Assembly: GCA_027257055.1 (NCBI GenBank)
Contig: JAPVLO010000232.1
Location: 1,736,001 to 1,800,000, forward strand
Length of the DNA: 64,000 bases
From: Cephalopachus bancanus
Taxonomy: Eukaryota; Chordata; Mammalia; Primates; Tarsiidae
Reading direction: 5' to 3'
Shown: positions 41,031 to 52,339 of the stretch, in pieces
Numbering within the stretch: the first letter of the stretch is position 1
How the letters are laid out: the number at the start of each line of letters is the position of its first letter
The notes under the pieces: generated by a model
Seen by the model: only the letters and a program-made list of their open reading frames with translations
Databases searched by the model: none
What the model was told of the DNA's origin: nothing
Translations under genes and position numbers: made by a program

Positions 41031-41835
41031 AGGTTAGGAATTGGCCTTTCATTGGTTAACCCTCCAGAGAATTAACTCAAAAGGATCAAAATGTGAGACC
41101 TGCTCTCCGACTTATTTGTCACTTCTGGCAGAGAAGGCTTGGTGCTGATCACAGGTGGGGCACCGGCACTTGCAGGTCCTAGTTGGAAGCTAGCCTCCGG
41201 ACTAGAGGCTGAAGATCACCAGTGTCTAACGGGTGTGGCTGCATGCAACCTGCTCTGTAACATCTCATACATGACACCCGCAGCATTCTTCTCCCCTCAC
41301 CATTCAGACTGTTGAGGTATGACCGGGAAGCCCGCGCAGGAACACACATGGTGATGTTTCTTCTTTCCTTTGCCGTCTCGCCTCACCTCGCCATGTGCTG
41401 TGTTCACGTGTCTCAGGAGAATAGGAAAAGGAGACAAAGACTGAGGTGGGGGTGTTCTGGGGCTTGGGGGCGGGCATCAGAAATGACACTTCCCCCTCCC
41501 TTCATGGCTTCACTGCTGTCCACGGGGCACCCTCCACCTCTGGGCTCTTACCCAGGGAAAGCAGAGGCGGTCGGCTGTGCCCTTCCCAGAGGCATGAAGG
41601 GACAAAGGACAGGAAGTATGCACCAGCAAGTGTCAGTGGCCGGGAACCCCCAGGAGAGATGAGGACACTTGACAAAGATGTGGCACAGACCTGAGCTCAG
41701 ACCGCGGGCTGGGTGGCCCAGGAGCCAGGAACCCTGGCTTTTACTTCCGTATGACTGCCTCAACTCCTGCCTCGTTTTCTCCATCTGTTCGTGTTGGTGG
41801 CAGGTCCTGTTTGCCAGGATCCTGTTGGTTTTTCC

Positions 41836-42100
41836 TTTTTTTTTTTTGAGTTGGAGTCTCACTCTGTTGTCCAGGCTGCTCCCAGCCACTGCAGCCTCGA
41901 CCTGTTGGGCTCCGGCGATCCTTCCGCCTCAGCCTTCTAAGTAACTGGAACTACAGGTGCGCACTACCACACCCGGCTAATTTTTTGATTTATTGCAGAG
42001 ATGAGGTCTCGCCAAGTTGCCCAGGTGGGTCTCGAACCCGCGGGCTCAGGCAGTTCACTCACCTCAGCCTCCCAAAGCATGGGATTATAGGCTGAGCCAT
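41836..42100 (-). repeat. Alu, antisense
   Basis: Poly(T) start and 'ggattataggctgagcca' end. A small deletion has removed part of the right arm. Confidence 0.92.
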
Positions 42101-43139
42101 CTAATCTATAAAATGCCAAGGTCTCTGAACAGCGCTAGCTGTCTCGTTAGTGCTAATTATAGTAGCCAGTCCTAGTCTTGATTCACTGTCTTAGGGCAGA
42201 AAAATGCATGCTTTGGGGGGATAGCTTCTGGGATTGGGAGTTATGACAGAGGCCCAACAAACCCCGGGGGGCAGGGCAGGGAGCAGGGACAGCAACCTGC
42301 CCGGAAGAGGGAAGAAATGCAGCTGAACCTGTGTGGGCCCAGTGGACCTTCACTCCGTCCTGTCTTGAAGCTGACCTTGAAAGACCCATGGCTCAGCTCT
42401 GGCCCTCTCTCCAGGATGTAGCTGCCTTCAGAACTCCCCGTGAAAGAAGAGCATCTTATCCCAATGGCTGCATCCTGAAGGTGTGTCCTGCTGTTGACAC
42501 TTGGGCCTGAGCATGGGCTGGAGTGGCCAGGCCCAGGTAAAGGCCGGTCAGCCACGCACTGAGTGTCAGGGTTTCTCCCTCTCTGCACCTGATTCCCAGT
42601 TCAGCATGGTGCCAGACAGTGAGTCTCCCCCAGTTTCCCATCCAGGATGGGCTTGATACATGCCAGGAGGAAGAGGAACCGTTCGCCTGGAGATGCTGTC
42701 CCTGGCCTCCCCCCTCACACTTGTAGGGACGGAAATGGGCCAGAACAGAGCTCCATGTTTCCTATTTGTTTTGTCTCTGCCAGAGTGTGCATCTCTGCTC
42801 TGGGCAGTAGCCCCGTGGGGCTTCGGGGGTGATTCCCAGTCATGTCTGAGGCAGGAGTGAAGGGAGGAGGAAGCCCCTCACCAGTGTGTCTGGGGGACGT
42901 GAGGTCCTTTTGGCTGCCCTCACTGGGAAGCCTGAGGACGCGGAGGCCAGTTATCTCCTCCGGGCCCCGTTTTCCTCCTCCCTGTTTGCTGTGTCTGCAG
43001 GTTCAGCCGATGTAACTGAGAGGCTGCTATGCCTGGTGTGGGGAGGGGGCTGGGGTCCCCAAGTGCTTCCCTAGTGGGCCTCGTACACAAGGGGAGGGTT
43101 CAAGTCCACCAGGGCAAAACACGAGGGCTTGGACCTGTG

Positions 43140-46100
43140 TACACAAAAACACTTTAATGGACAGCATACAATTTTCCAAAATATATTTTTGTAAGAAAAT
43201 GCAATAATTAATTCTAGTCTTTACAAACAAGTTTCTTAGTGAATTCCAGTGTTCTTCAGACCCCTGTCCTCTGAGACATGTGCTCCCCGTGTCCTGGGCA
43301 AACATTTGCCTATGACAGAAAGACCCTCATGGAATCCCAGTTGCTGCTCTCATTCGGGGCCCGGCCTGCAGCAGACCTGAGAATAGACCAGTGACAGAGA
43401 TGGCTGACCAGTAACAGCGATGGCTGTGCTGCTGTTTCCCTCTGTTTCCCTCGTGCTCCCTCTGCCCTGCCTCGCCCCCGATGGTGTTCCCTGGACCCTC
43501 AGCCCTGGCAGTAGAAGCTTCCTTATGTAAAAGCTCACTCAAGATCACTGCTTGGCAAAAAGGACAGTTGGCTGGCATCCTTGGCCTAATGATACAGAAG
43601 AAGCATAGCAGACTGGTCCCCACTTCTGTAGCCTTGCTAGGATCAGAGTTGGGAAGGGAACTCCATCCTTAATGTCACCCTACTGCCTGTGAGTAGCAGT
43701 CCTTAATTCCTGGGGCACACAGCACTGGATGTCTGCAGACTCGGGCCTTAATCTGTCCTGAACCATGTGATTCTGGCCAAATCCCCTTTCGCTCCCTAGG
43801 CCTCAGGCTCACTTTCAACAGGAAAGGATGGAACTATAGCTCTCAAGTTCTTTCTCATCGTGTCACCTTCCCATTGGGGCACAGGGATTCCAACCTTTAT
43901 GGTAATGGGGCTGGGACTTTGCTGGGGACGGGGCGGGGCTCATATTTTAAAATAAAAAGATCCTATCTGCAAGACAAATATTTGTCTTATTGTATTTCAT
44001 ATTTTGTTTTAAAAAAACTGTCATTTCTAATAACAGGCATTTACATTCCTGTTCAGAGAAAAACTTACCTCTTTTTTTTGTAAGGTATATTTGCTTAGAA
44101 CAGTGCAGGGCAGATTAATGTGTGACCACTGTATTTACATATTGAAAAAAGTGTACATCTATCAGTTTGAGTTTGCTCTTCAAAGTTTCTCCAGTATATT
44201 GTCAAACAGGATAAAGCTCAAGAAGTGGTTTAAGTTGCCTTTCTGATAGCTTTCCTTATCGAGAGGGGGGAAATCTGGTGTCTAGACTGGACTGAGCCCA
44301 TGCGTTCTCTCTGCTGCTCTCTCCCTACTGGGCTTCGTTCAGTCATCAGTCATGGTTTCTGGCCTGGGTGCAGCCTGGGAAAGCCACTGTTTGCCACCAA
44401 AACAGAGCCCATTGTGTCTCTTTGGTACAGCCTGTTTGGATTCATGCTGAGCTCCTGGCTCTTCTGTTTTAACTCTTCTCAGCCCCGAACCCAATGGCCA
44501 CACAGTGTTCAGAACCCAGGGCAGACGGGGAGAAGTTGGCTTGGTCGGGGGCATGGCCATGTGGCCTGTTGACACAGGTGTGTCCTAATGGCAAGAGCAA
44601 GGCCAGGCACTGGGTTCTGAAGCTGCCCTAGAAGGCTAGAGTAACAGACATGGACCGGCCCAGAGCCCCCGGGGTCCTCCCTAGGGAGAGCCACAGCCAC
44701 CCCTCCAAGAAGCATCAGGAGCCACTTTTGCTCAGTTACAACCTGCTGAGGAGATGCGATCCAGAGCCCGCAGCAGCATCTGGTCTGGCCTCTCCTGCAG
44801 AGGCTGGGACGGAAACCCTGGGGTGGGCAGGACAGAAGCTGGGCAGGATGGAAGCAAACAGACCTTTCCCACCAACCAGATTTCCTGCACTTCCCCCAAA
44901 GCGGGCACTGTGCTCCACCCTACCCAGTCTCCATATCCCCACAGCACCGGGGCAGGGGCTTTTGGCCCTTGTTAGCCTGGCATGTCCCTGGCTCCGGGGA
45001 ACTCGCTGGACCCTGCTTGGACCCTTGGCCTTCAGTTTCCTCCAGAAGGGCAAATGCTACAGGCCAGAAAGAATCTGGCAGGTGGGGAAGGACGCAGGCC
45101 TTGCACCTTCTAGAAGTGAGCTGTTCCAAAGCAGACAGCCCAGTTCAGCATTCCTGTAGCCTGGGCCTACCCCTAGCACCTGAGTTGGGGCTCTTTGCTC
45201 TGAAATGACAATTTTCACTCCCCTGGGCAAGTCTGCCCATCTTCCTCGTGGGTCCCAGGAACAACAGATTATGGCCAAAGTTCAGAGTTCCACAGAGGAT
45301 CCCCTGCCTCAGACGGCCGGATTAACCCTACACCAGCCCTCAGTAGTAGCCTTCACTACCTTGCTGAACCTCTAACAGCCTAGAATGGACCCGACATGGC
45401 TTTGTGTTTCCCTGAGATGCCACCAGAACCTGCAGGAGAGAGGTGCAGCAGCCCCACCAGGATACCAGGACTACAGAGGAAGCAGCCAGGCCAGCTCCAG
45501 GCAGGACAGCAGGAGGCACAGGAAGCATTCCCCCGGGCCACCCTCCATGCACCCTGATTGCATGCTCTGGCCGTCCCAGTGGTACAGGAGAATCAGAACC
45601 AGGGAGCTGAGCTCACTGAGAGTGCAGCAGTCTGAGCTTTGGCCTTTGGCAGTGGAGGACTGGACTAACAGACAGAGAAGAACTCTTGGCGACCTGCAAA
45701 GTCCCTGCGTTTCCTATGAAACAGAGCACAGAACCTGTCCCTTCTGCTGCTGCCGTGGACCGCAGGCCCTCCTGCGGCTGCTCCTCCATGCCGGGCCTCG
45801 GGGCGTTGCCCCGGGCGCCGGCAGTGAACAGCAAAGCAGGAACACGCTGCTTTTGGCAGCTACTGCAGGCTTTGGTGCCTGGCAGGAGGGAGTGGGGTGG
45901 GCAAAGGGGGTCTCAGAGCCTCTGCAGGGAGTGCCAAGGGGTGGGCCGGTGCTGCCCCACCAGCTGCCATGAGGACGCCAGACCGAGGCGAGGTGGGTGG
46001 AAGACCCCTCATCCCCCCTTCCCCTGCACCAGGTCCCCATGCAGGGGCCTGGCCCACCAGGGAGTCCTGTGGACCAAATCCCAATCTCACCAAACAATTC

Positions 46101-46710
46101 GAGGAGCTCAGATCCAGAACAAGGGGTTCAAGGTCACAGGTGGCTGGTGCCAGTGCCAGAGGTCCTGGAGTGGAGTGAGCATGAGAACTGAGAAGCGAAG
46201 GAGGAGGACAAAGGGGCCAGAGAGGGAGCCAGAGCATCCCCGGCATCAGGGCCCATGGAGCCACACGCCTCCCGCTCTCCTTGCAATCTGCTCACCACTG
46301 GAGTTTCACCCCCTGCCCCAGCAGCTCTGCCCAGAGGGCTCAGGGGACACGGTGGTGTGGCGCAGTGCCCAGGAAGCCCTTGCTTCTGTTCTCCCTGTCA
46401 CCAACCGGCCCAGGTCACTCCCCTCTTAGGCCTCAGGAGCCCCTGCAGATGAGGGGTCCCCTAAATGGTCTCATCTGCCTCCCCCTCCCCTCACCTCCAG
46501 CAGCACTGAGCTCAGGCACTAGTGGGTTATTGTACAAGGAGTCTAGACAGAAGGTGATTTGTTCAGCTTGCAACAGGAACAAGTAAGGCCCTGGGGGGAC
46601 CGGGAGGCAGCGCCCCCTGAGTGCACTCCCCCCCCAGTCTCTCCCTCCCCGTCCAAATGGCACTTCGGGTGGTGGGGCTGAGCTCGGAGCCACACGGAGG
46701 CACCAGCCAA
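43140..46710 (-). other. PODXL: PODXL 3' UTR
   Basis: About 3.57 kb of non-coding sequence lies between the stop codon and an ATTAAA signal. The proximal part (44600-46700) is GC-rich, and the distal part (43150-44200) is AT-rich with runs typical of regulatory 3' UTRs. No transposon interrupts it. The length is close to the human PODXL 3' UTR of nearly 4 kb (from memory). Several open frames here, on both strands, are chance products of high GC content. Confidence 0.75.
43153..43158 (-). terminator. PODXL: Poly(A) signal of PODXL (ATTAAA)
   Basis: On the - strand, ATTAAA is followed by 'gtgtttttgtgtacac', a GU-rich element, so cleavage is likely near 43137. The common variant ATTAAA replaces AATAAA. 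Confidence 0.65.
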
Positions 46711-46908
46711 CTAGAGGTGAGTGTCCTCCTCTTCCTCCAGGTCGTCCTTGGTCAGGTTGTCCAGGGGCACGATCCAGCTGTCCCCCAGCTCGCCGTTGAG
46801 GCCCACCGCCTTCTTCTCCTGCATCTCGGAGGAGGTCTCCATCACCTCCAGCGTGGGGTTGTCATGGTAACCGTTCTCCACCGTCTGCAGCTCCTCTGTG
46901 AGCCGTTG
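46711..46908 (-). CDS. PODXL: PODXL last coding exon: cytoplasmic tail with PDZ ligand
   Basis: Read on the - strand, the acceptor is 'ccccactccag|caacgg'. The exon is 198 bp in phase 0 and encodes [20 protein letters not shown] through to [12 protein letters not shown] and a TAG stop (46711-46713). The terminal DTHL binds the PDZ domains of NHERF1 and NHERF2, which connect podocalyxin to ezrin and actin. [20 protein letters not shown] is almost the same as human; one human Asp is Glu here. Confidence 0.97.
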   Translation of the reverse strand, partial: QRLTEELQTVENGYHDNPTLEVMETSSEMQEKKAVGLNGELGDSWIVPLDNLTKDDLEEEEDTHL

Positions 46909-47683
46909 CTGGAGTGGGGAAGACCCCGCGAGAAAGGTCACTTGCCAGCGCGCACACACCCCTTCGACCCAGGAGGCCCGACTTGGCCAAGGGGGCTGCA
47001 GACTAGCCTGCCTTGGGCAAGCATGAGGCCCACGAGCCCCTCCCTGCCCAGCAGACACAGACTTCGTTCCCAAGTCCTCACTCCTTCATTCCTTCCCCCA
47101 AGGCCTCTCCACAGGCACCTGCCACGCCCCACCATCACCTAAGAACACACCTTCCCTGGGGCTGGATGACCGCCCTAAGCCTGGGCAGGTGCAGGGATGT
47201 CCAGAGTCACCCCTGTCACAGGGGCAGCCACCTGGCCATGGAGTGCCCCTCTCAGACACAGCCTTGGATGCACATGGGGGTCAACTGGGAGCTTTTAGCA
47301 AAAATACTGCTGTATCCAGGGATTCTATTCTGGCTGGGGGTGAGGAGGCCAGTGGGGAGGTTTTTACAGCAGATCTGAGGGCAGGTAGTGCCTGGTAGGT
47401 GAGAGGTTGGGTGGACACCCCTGGGCCCTCGGGACGACTTTGCAAGGGGGATCTCCCTCTGGTATGCAGAGAGAAACTTGAAGCCCCAAGACATGACAGG
47501 ACTCTCACAGTCACATGAATGACAGGATAGAGCCAGGGCTTCCTGACCCCAAAGCTGCACACTTCCTCCATATTGCCTCTGCCACGGTCTGTGTAGGTAG
47601 GTGACTGCCCACCGGTGTGGCCTCTGCCTGGGAGGGAAGGTCCATGGCCTGCTCACTTTCCTCTACAACACCAGAATCACAAG

Positions 47684-47967
47684 GGGAGTACTCACCTGGC
47701 TAGGCAGAGAGCACTTCCTGGCTGGGCAGGGAGCATTGCCCTGGCTGGGTGGGGAGCACTCCCAAGACTCAGCAGGGAGTATAATCCTGGCTGGGTGAGA
47801 GCCCTCCCCAGACTTGGCAGGGAGCATCATCCTGGCTGGGTGGGCGCACTCCTTGGGTTTGGCAGAGAACACTGCCCTGACTGGGCAGGGAACACTGTCA
47901 TGGCTGGATGGGGAGCACCGCCCTGGCTGGGCAGGAGCACTCCCTGGGCTCAGCAGGGAGCACTCAC
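47684..47967 (+). repeat. Minisatellite in last PODXL intron
   Basis: About nine imperfect units of roughly 27-32 bp are built around 'tggctgggcagggagcac'. The array ends directly at the splice donor of the transmembrane exon. Its far end (47688-47699) repeats the donor-like 'ctcacctgg'. Confidence 0.8.
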
Positions 47968-48132
47968 CTGGTCCTTCCTCTGGGAGAGGCGCTGGTGGCA
48001 GCAGCCATAGAGAGCCGCCACGAGGAGCAGGAAAGACGCCATGCAGACGATGGTGATGATGAGAGGGGTGCTGAAGCGGTCCTCCGTCGTCTCTGGTGGC
48101 CCCTGGTTCCCCAGCTGCATGTGACTGACTCC
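47968..48132 (-). CDS. PODXL: PODXL exon: transmembrane span and juxtamembrane tail
   Basis: Donor 'gaccag|gtgagtg'. The exon encodes GVSHMQLGNQGPPETTEDRF, a single membrane span (PLIITIVCMASFLLLVAALY), the cysteine pair GCC, and the basic HQRLSQRKDQ that binds ezrin directly. The acceptor is ambiguous: 'ggccag|gag|gga' offers two AGs three bases apart. I chose the inner one because the human protein reads ...A-GVSD. Using the outer one (exon end 48135) adds a glutamate. A minisatellite fills the intron directly downstream of the donor. Confidence 0.95.
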
Positions 48133-48347
48133 CTCCTGGCCAGGAAGGAGAAGGTGACTGGCAGAAACAGGCCCAGCCCCCTCTCTGAACACCCCCTTCA
48201 CTTGCCAGTCCCTGCTCAGGGGTGCAGAGCCCTGTTCCACGCTAGCTCTTTCTTCTCCACTCTTTCTTCTCCGTGGAGAGAAAAGCTGTGGAGCTCAGGA
48301 CAGCAGCCTTCCTGGCCCCTCCCTGCCTGCCCCAAGGAGCCACTCAC

Positions 48348-48409
48348 CGCCTGCAGGTCATCCCACTTGTCCTTCAGCCGCTCGTACACGTCCGTGGGGA
48401 GGAGGTTTG
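48348..48409 (-). CDS. PODXL: PODXL exon: juxtamembrane stalk (62 bp)
   Basis: Acceptor 'cctccacag|caaacc'; donor 'caggcg|gtgagt'. The first two bases complete a threonine codon begun in the upstream exon, and the exon then reads NLLPTDVYERLKDKWDDLQA, ending in phase 0. Human reads KLPAKDVYERLKDKWDELKE here, so the helix-like DVYERLKDKWD core is conserved and the start is not. Confidence 0.95.
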
Positions 48410-48486
48410 CTGTGGAGGGAGGGAGGGAGGGACACAGCCTGTATGGCCCAGCCCTGAGGGAGTCGGGGAACACGGGACACACTCTA

Positions 48487-49024
48487 CCAGGGGGACCCAA
48501 AAACCCCGGAATTTATTCACAAAAAACTGCATATTTGTTCTCACGTGTCTAAACTTCAGTCACCCTCAAAGTCCTCTCCGTTGGATGCTATATACTTATC
48601 GAGACACTTTTTCCACGGCTCAAAAGTTTTCGACCTTGTCCATTTGGATGCCTATTAGTGCTTCTGCTGTTTCTTGTTTCACCTCTTCCACATGAGCAAC
48701 ACATTTCCCTTGGGGAACTTTTTTAATCCGAGGGAACAAAAGCCACTCGAGGTGGAGCACGGGGGTCATGTCGTTTTTGGTTGAAAACTGCTGAACACTC
48801 AATGTGGTGTGGGCAGGCGTGCCCGTAAATCACCCAACATGAAATGGGCAAACACGTCCAGAGAATCTCCAAAAAATTCGCTGAAGCCGAACACAGCCTC
48901 TCACCACAACGCCAGCTGATACATGGATGCCAATGGGGTCCTAGAACGCCCACCCAGTGGGGGAAGCCTAGACTACAGGGGCCCGCCTCCAAAAGATAAT
49001 TCCAGGTTTTCCAGGGTTCCCCTC
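48487..49024 (-). mobile_element. Decayed mariner-family DNA transposon in a PODXL intron
   Basis: A TA dinucleotide (48485-48486) precedes 'ccagggggacccaaaaac', and the far end (48985-49024), read on the - strand, gives a similar 'ggggaaccctggaaaacc'. These are diverged terminal inverted repeats that share an inner 'GGAATT' block. Between them, the - strand encodes the C-terminal part of a mariner transposase: LFPRIKK, VEEVKQETAEAL, and after a frameshift EPWKKCLDKYIASNGEDFEG, which is the typical mariner end. The N-terminal two thirds, with the helix-turn-helix and first catalytic residues, are deleted, so it cannot move by itself. It fills most of the 788-bp intron between the stalk and globular-domain exons. 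Confidence 0.8.
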
Positions 49025-49197
49025 GTGTCCCAGGCCCCTTTGCGTGGGTCTCTTGGGTGGCCTGGGAGGGGGTGCGGCTTGGTGGTTTGTGGGAGCTGAG
49101 GGGGGCCACCCAACCCAGCCTCCACTGTGCTCCCAAGCCCAACCCCCGCCCCGTTCCCCCCGCATGGGCCTCACCCCCCCACATGCCCTTGACTCAC

Positions 49198-49345
49198 TGG
49201 TCACAGTGATCTCTTTGATGGCCACCGCCTGACTTCCAACCACGTAGGTCAGCTGTATGCGGCACTGATCCCGAGCCGGGTTGAAGGTGGTTTTGACGGC
49301 TCGACATATCAGTGTGACCAACTTCTCATCCGGGGGGCTGTCTCC
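49198..49345 (-). CDS. PODXL: PODXL exon: globular domain, second half
   Basis: Acceptor 'caccacag|ggagac'; donor 'gtgacca|gtgagt'. It is 148 bp and encodes GDSPPDEKLVTLICRAVKTT, then FNPARDQCRIQLTYVVGSQA and VAIKEITVT. It supplies the third and fourth cysteines (LIC, DQC) of the membrane-proximal globular domain. The human counterpart is DEKLISLICRAVKATFNPAQ. Confidence 0.95.
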
Positions 49346-50599
49346 CTGTGGTGGGGAGACCAGGAGTGGGACAGCAGCCCGGGAGTGTGGGGCTGCCTGC
49401 GAGCTGCGGCCAGGGCGACGCTGCCGCCCGGCTCCGGTCTCGGCGCCCTCCCAGCCCACTGGGAGCCAGAGGCAAACGGCTTCAGGTCGTCCGGCCTCCT
49501 ATCCCCGCCTTCTTGCCTGCTCAGCTCGCCCGCTCCTCCCCACTGACCCGGTTAGCCTGCACCCACTTTTCACCCCTGGGCCCTCCGTCTCCCTGCAGGC
49601 TCTTTGAGGATCAGTGCCCTCTTCCAGCTCCCACCCTAGAAGGGGCCAGAGCTGGGCACAGCCACCCTCCTCACCCCCATTGCCGTGGGGAGACTCTCTC
49701 TGGACCTGCATTCCCCAGAGACCACAGGAGGGGAAAGTCACAGCTCGCAGCCCAAGGTCATGGCTCTGTGTGCCCCGCGCCTGGGCAAGGCCGTGGACTG
49801 GCAGACAGGGAAGAGCAGGGCCGTGGCGATGTGAGAGACACAGGAGATCTTAAAGGCACCAGCAGGTCCAGGGGTGCCTGGCTGACCTTGGGACACCTCG
49901 GAGGGTCGGACACACCAGAGAACATGGCTGATGGGCTGGAGGGCCGGGGTGAGGGGTAGTGTGGCCCACACTGACCCGCCTGACCGTGACACCCAGGGCA
50001 CCCCCTTCCTCCTGGTGTTCATCTGACCTGATCTAGAGCAAGGGGCTACGGTGAAGAGCAGGACCCCAAAACCACCCTTGGGTTTCAAGACACCTGGAAT
50101 TTCCTTAGGCTGCCTAATACCCCAGCAGGGCCGTTTCTCACAAGCCATCAACCGCCGGCCGAACTTACCCAGAAAGAGGCCTGCACTAAGGAGGGCAGCC
50201 TCCGTGCAGCTCTAGCCTGGACCACCAAACCCAAGGCCAGGCGCACATGGCTCTGTGGAACCTCTGGCCCATGTGCATGCTTCCGCCAAGTTCACATGGA
50301 AAACATCTGCCAAATGCACACCCAAGGGAAACTGCGGAGGTGTGGGAGAGGCTGGTGCTCCATCCCTGACACTGGCCAGGTCTGTCCTGTTCTGGCTCCT
50401 TGGCCGCTGTAAACCTCAGTCTGGACCAGCAGAGGACAGCAGCGAGCCAGGCAACACCTGCACCCACAGGCTGGCTATCGGGTGCGCTGTGCTGCCCTGA
50501 CCGCTGAAAAGGCTGCCGCTCTCCCACAGACATGTCCACCCGCCATCCAGAGTGAACACCAGCCATGATGGCTCCTCACGTGCTCCACTGAGGCTCTTG
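49346..50599. other. PODXL intron, unique part
   Basis: GC-rich intron sequence between the globular-domain exons, before the minisatellite. Long open frames occur on both strands but have no exon features. Confidence 0.5.
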
Positions 50600-51068
50600 G
50601 ACAGACACAGACCAGGAAATGTGACAGCCCGCGCACCAGGAAAAGTTAGCCACAGACCAGGAAATGTGACAGCCATGAAGTGTGACAGCCACAGACCAGG
50701 AAATGTGACAGTCATGGACCAGGAAACATGACAGCCACAACCAGGAAATGTGATAGTCACAGACCAGGAAACATGACAGCCACAACCAGGAAATGTGACA
50801 GTCATGGACCAGGAAACATGACAGCCACAACCAGGAAATGTGACAGTCATGGACCAGGAAACATGACAGCCACAACCAGGAAATGTGATAGTCACAGACC
50901 AGGAAACCTGACAGCCACAACCAGGAAATGGGACAATCATGGACCAGGAAACGTGACAGCCACAACCAGGAAATGTGACAGTCACGGACCAGGAAACGTG
51001 ACAGCCAGGAACCAGGAAATGTGACAGCCATAGACCAGGAAACATGATAGCCATGGACCAGGAAATGC
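50600..51068 (+). repeat. Minisatellite with 45-bp higher-order unit
   Basis: About twenty units of 21-24 bp of the form 'gaccaggaaatgtgacagcca' alternate between two versions, giving a 45-bp higher-order period. Copies of 'gaccaggaaacatg' start at 50717, 50762 and 50807, exactly 45 bases apart. The array lies in the PODXL intron between the two globular-domain exons. Confidence 0.9.
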
Positions 51069-51468
51069 GATGCCACAGGCTACTGGACCAGGGAGACCGG
51101 CAGCTGACACCTCTCGTTTTCAGCTGAGACCTCTTAAGCCCCAGGAGATCAGCTAACCTAAGTCACCCCTAGAGGAGGGGCAGGCAGGAACTGGGATGGG
51201 GCTGTCTCTATGCAGGCCCCCAGGGACACCCACAGTGAACACCCATGAGCCCCAGGAGCCTCTCCTGGCCCTGCCTGCAGTCCTGCGGGTGTGACCTCGC
51301 GTGATCTGGGCCTCGCTCTGTGTGATGTGATGGGAAGGACAGGGTAGGAGGGCGTGCGGTCACCCACTCCTGCTGGGGAAGGATGCTTCCTGCCCCTGCC
51401 CTGCCCCGCCCCCACCCCCCACCGGCCTGCATCTGGGCGGCTGTGCGTGGGACCTGGTGGGAACTCAC

Positions 51469-51540
51469 ACACAGGCTGGCCTTCGTGAGGTTCAGGACGA
51501 GCAGCTTCTCACTCAGTTTCTCGGCAGACTCGCACTGTGT
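51469..51540 (-). CDS. PODXL: PODXL exon: globular domain, first half (72 bp)
   Basis: Acceptor 'cttcttccag|acacag'; donor 'ctgtgt|gtgagt'. It is exactly 24 codons: TQCESAEKLSEKLLVLNLTK then ASLC. It carries the first two globular-domain cysteines and one N-glycosylation sequon (NLT), matching human KCEDLETQ...LVLNLTGNTLC. The longer open frame upstream (NLNLSGFF) is intron, because the phase from the previous exon (NNW, phase 0) joins only at this acceptor. Confidence 0.93.
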
Positions 51541-51771
51541 CTGGAAGAAGCCACTGAGATTAAGGTTCGGGCTGAGCATCAGGGTCCTTCCCTCCCCCTG
51601 GGGGCACGACCAGCAAGTGAGTCCTGAGTGAGTCCTGACAGTCCAGCCAAGCCAGCCCAAGCCAGCCGGGAGAGAGGGATCCCTAGGCTGGAGGGAAGGA
51701 CAGAGAGCTCTTCTAGAACTCCTGTCGACCAGCGTCTGGGCCCTCCCCCTGTCCCACCCTTGCCCAATTAC

Positions 51772-52001
51772 CCAGTTATTCGCAGGAGCTGAGGTGGGAG
51801 AAGGTGTGTTGGGGCCTTCAGGGACCATGGAGACTTCCTCGGAGGGCGAGGTCATGGGTCTTTGGACAGAAGGCGTGGCCACACTTCCCGGCCCAGAGCT
51901 TGGGGACTGTGTGGCCTCAGAGGGGGTGGTGTCGGCAGTGGCGGGGCTGGCCGGCATCTGGCTGGGGGTCTGCGGGGTTCCTTGTGAGGGATCCTGTGGG
52001 G
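51772..52001 (-). CDS. PODXL: PODXL exon: C-terminal part of mucin domain
   Basis: Acceptor 'ccccatgacag|cccc'; donor 'aactgg|gtaatt'. It is 230 bp, beginning with two bases that complete a proline codon. It is rich in Ser, Thr and Pro and contains SQMPASPATADTTPSEA, ending with TPSPTSAPANNW. Human has SQMPASSTAP and TPSPTVAHESNW at the same places, which fixes the orthology. Low sequence constraint is expected for a mucin stalk carrying O-glycans. Confidence 0.92.
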
Positions 52002-52339
52002 CTGTCATGGGGAAAATGTAGGGGATGAGGACCCTTGGGAGGACTGCTCCATCAGCCCTCTCGAGTCTCGGATCTTGTCCTCCACTGGATTCCGTAAGAC
52101 TTGAGGATGAGTCAGACAGATGAGCCGGGTGAGACAGACATCCACGGAGACAACTGGCGTCACTGAGCACTTAGTGCGAGGGGCTGAGTGCTTAAGCTTA
52201 GTGCTTTCCTGTTCAATCGCCACCACAACGCCATGAGGAAGAAGCTATCGCGACCCCGTACTTCATCAACACCGAGGGGCTCCAAGATTTGCCCAAGGTC
52301 ACAGCCAACACGAGGCAGAGCTCGAATCTGCCAAGTTTG

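Larger units (their letters stand above)
34700..43136. other. MKLN1-PODXL intergenic region
   Basis: No exon with acceptable splice sites, no RNA gene and no promoter-like island was recognised. Unique stretches lie at 36300-37160, 37990-40730, 41031-41835 and 42107-43136; the last is GC-rich. Alus fill the rest. Confidence 0.55.

Noticed and set aside
44650..46430. Several open frames of 130-247 residues on both strands
   Set aside because: They lie in the GC-rich PODXL 3' UTR, overlap each other in several frames and show no domain.
47684..47967. CRISPR-like spacing of repeats
   Set aside because: The units are imperfect and contiguous with no unique spacers, so it is a minisatellite in a vertebrate intron.
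50416..51076. Long open frames of 166-212 residues on the - strand
   Set aside because: They are by-products of the 45-bp minisatellite. The other strand is open too, and the region is a PODXL intron.
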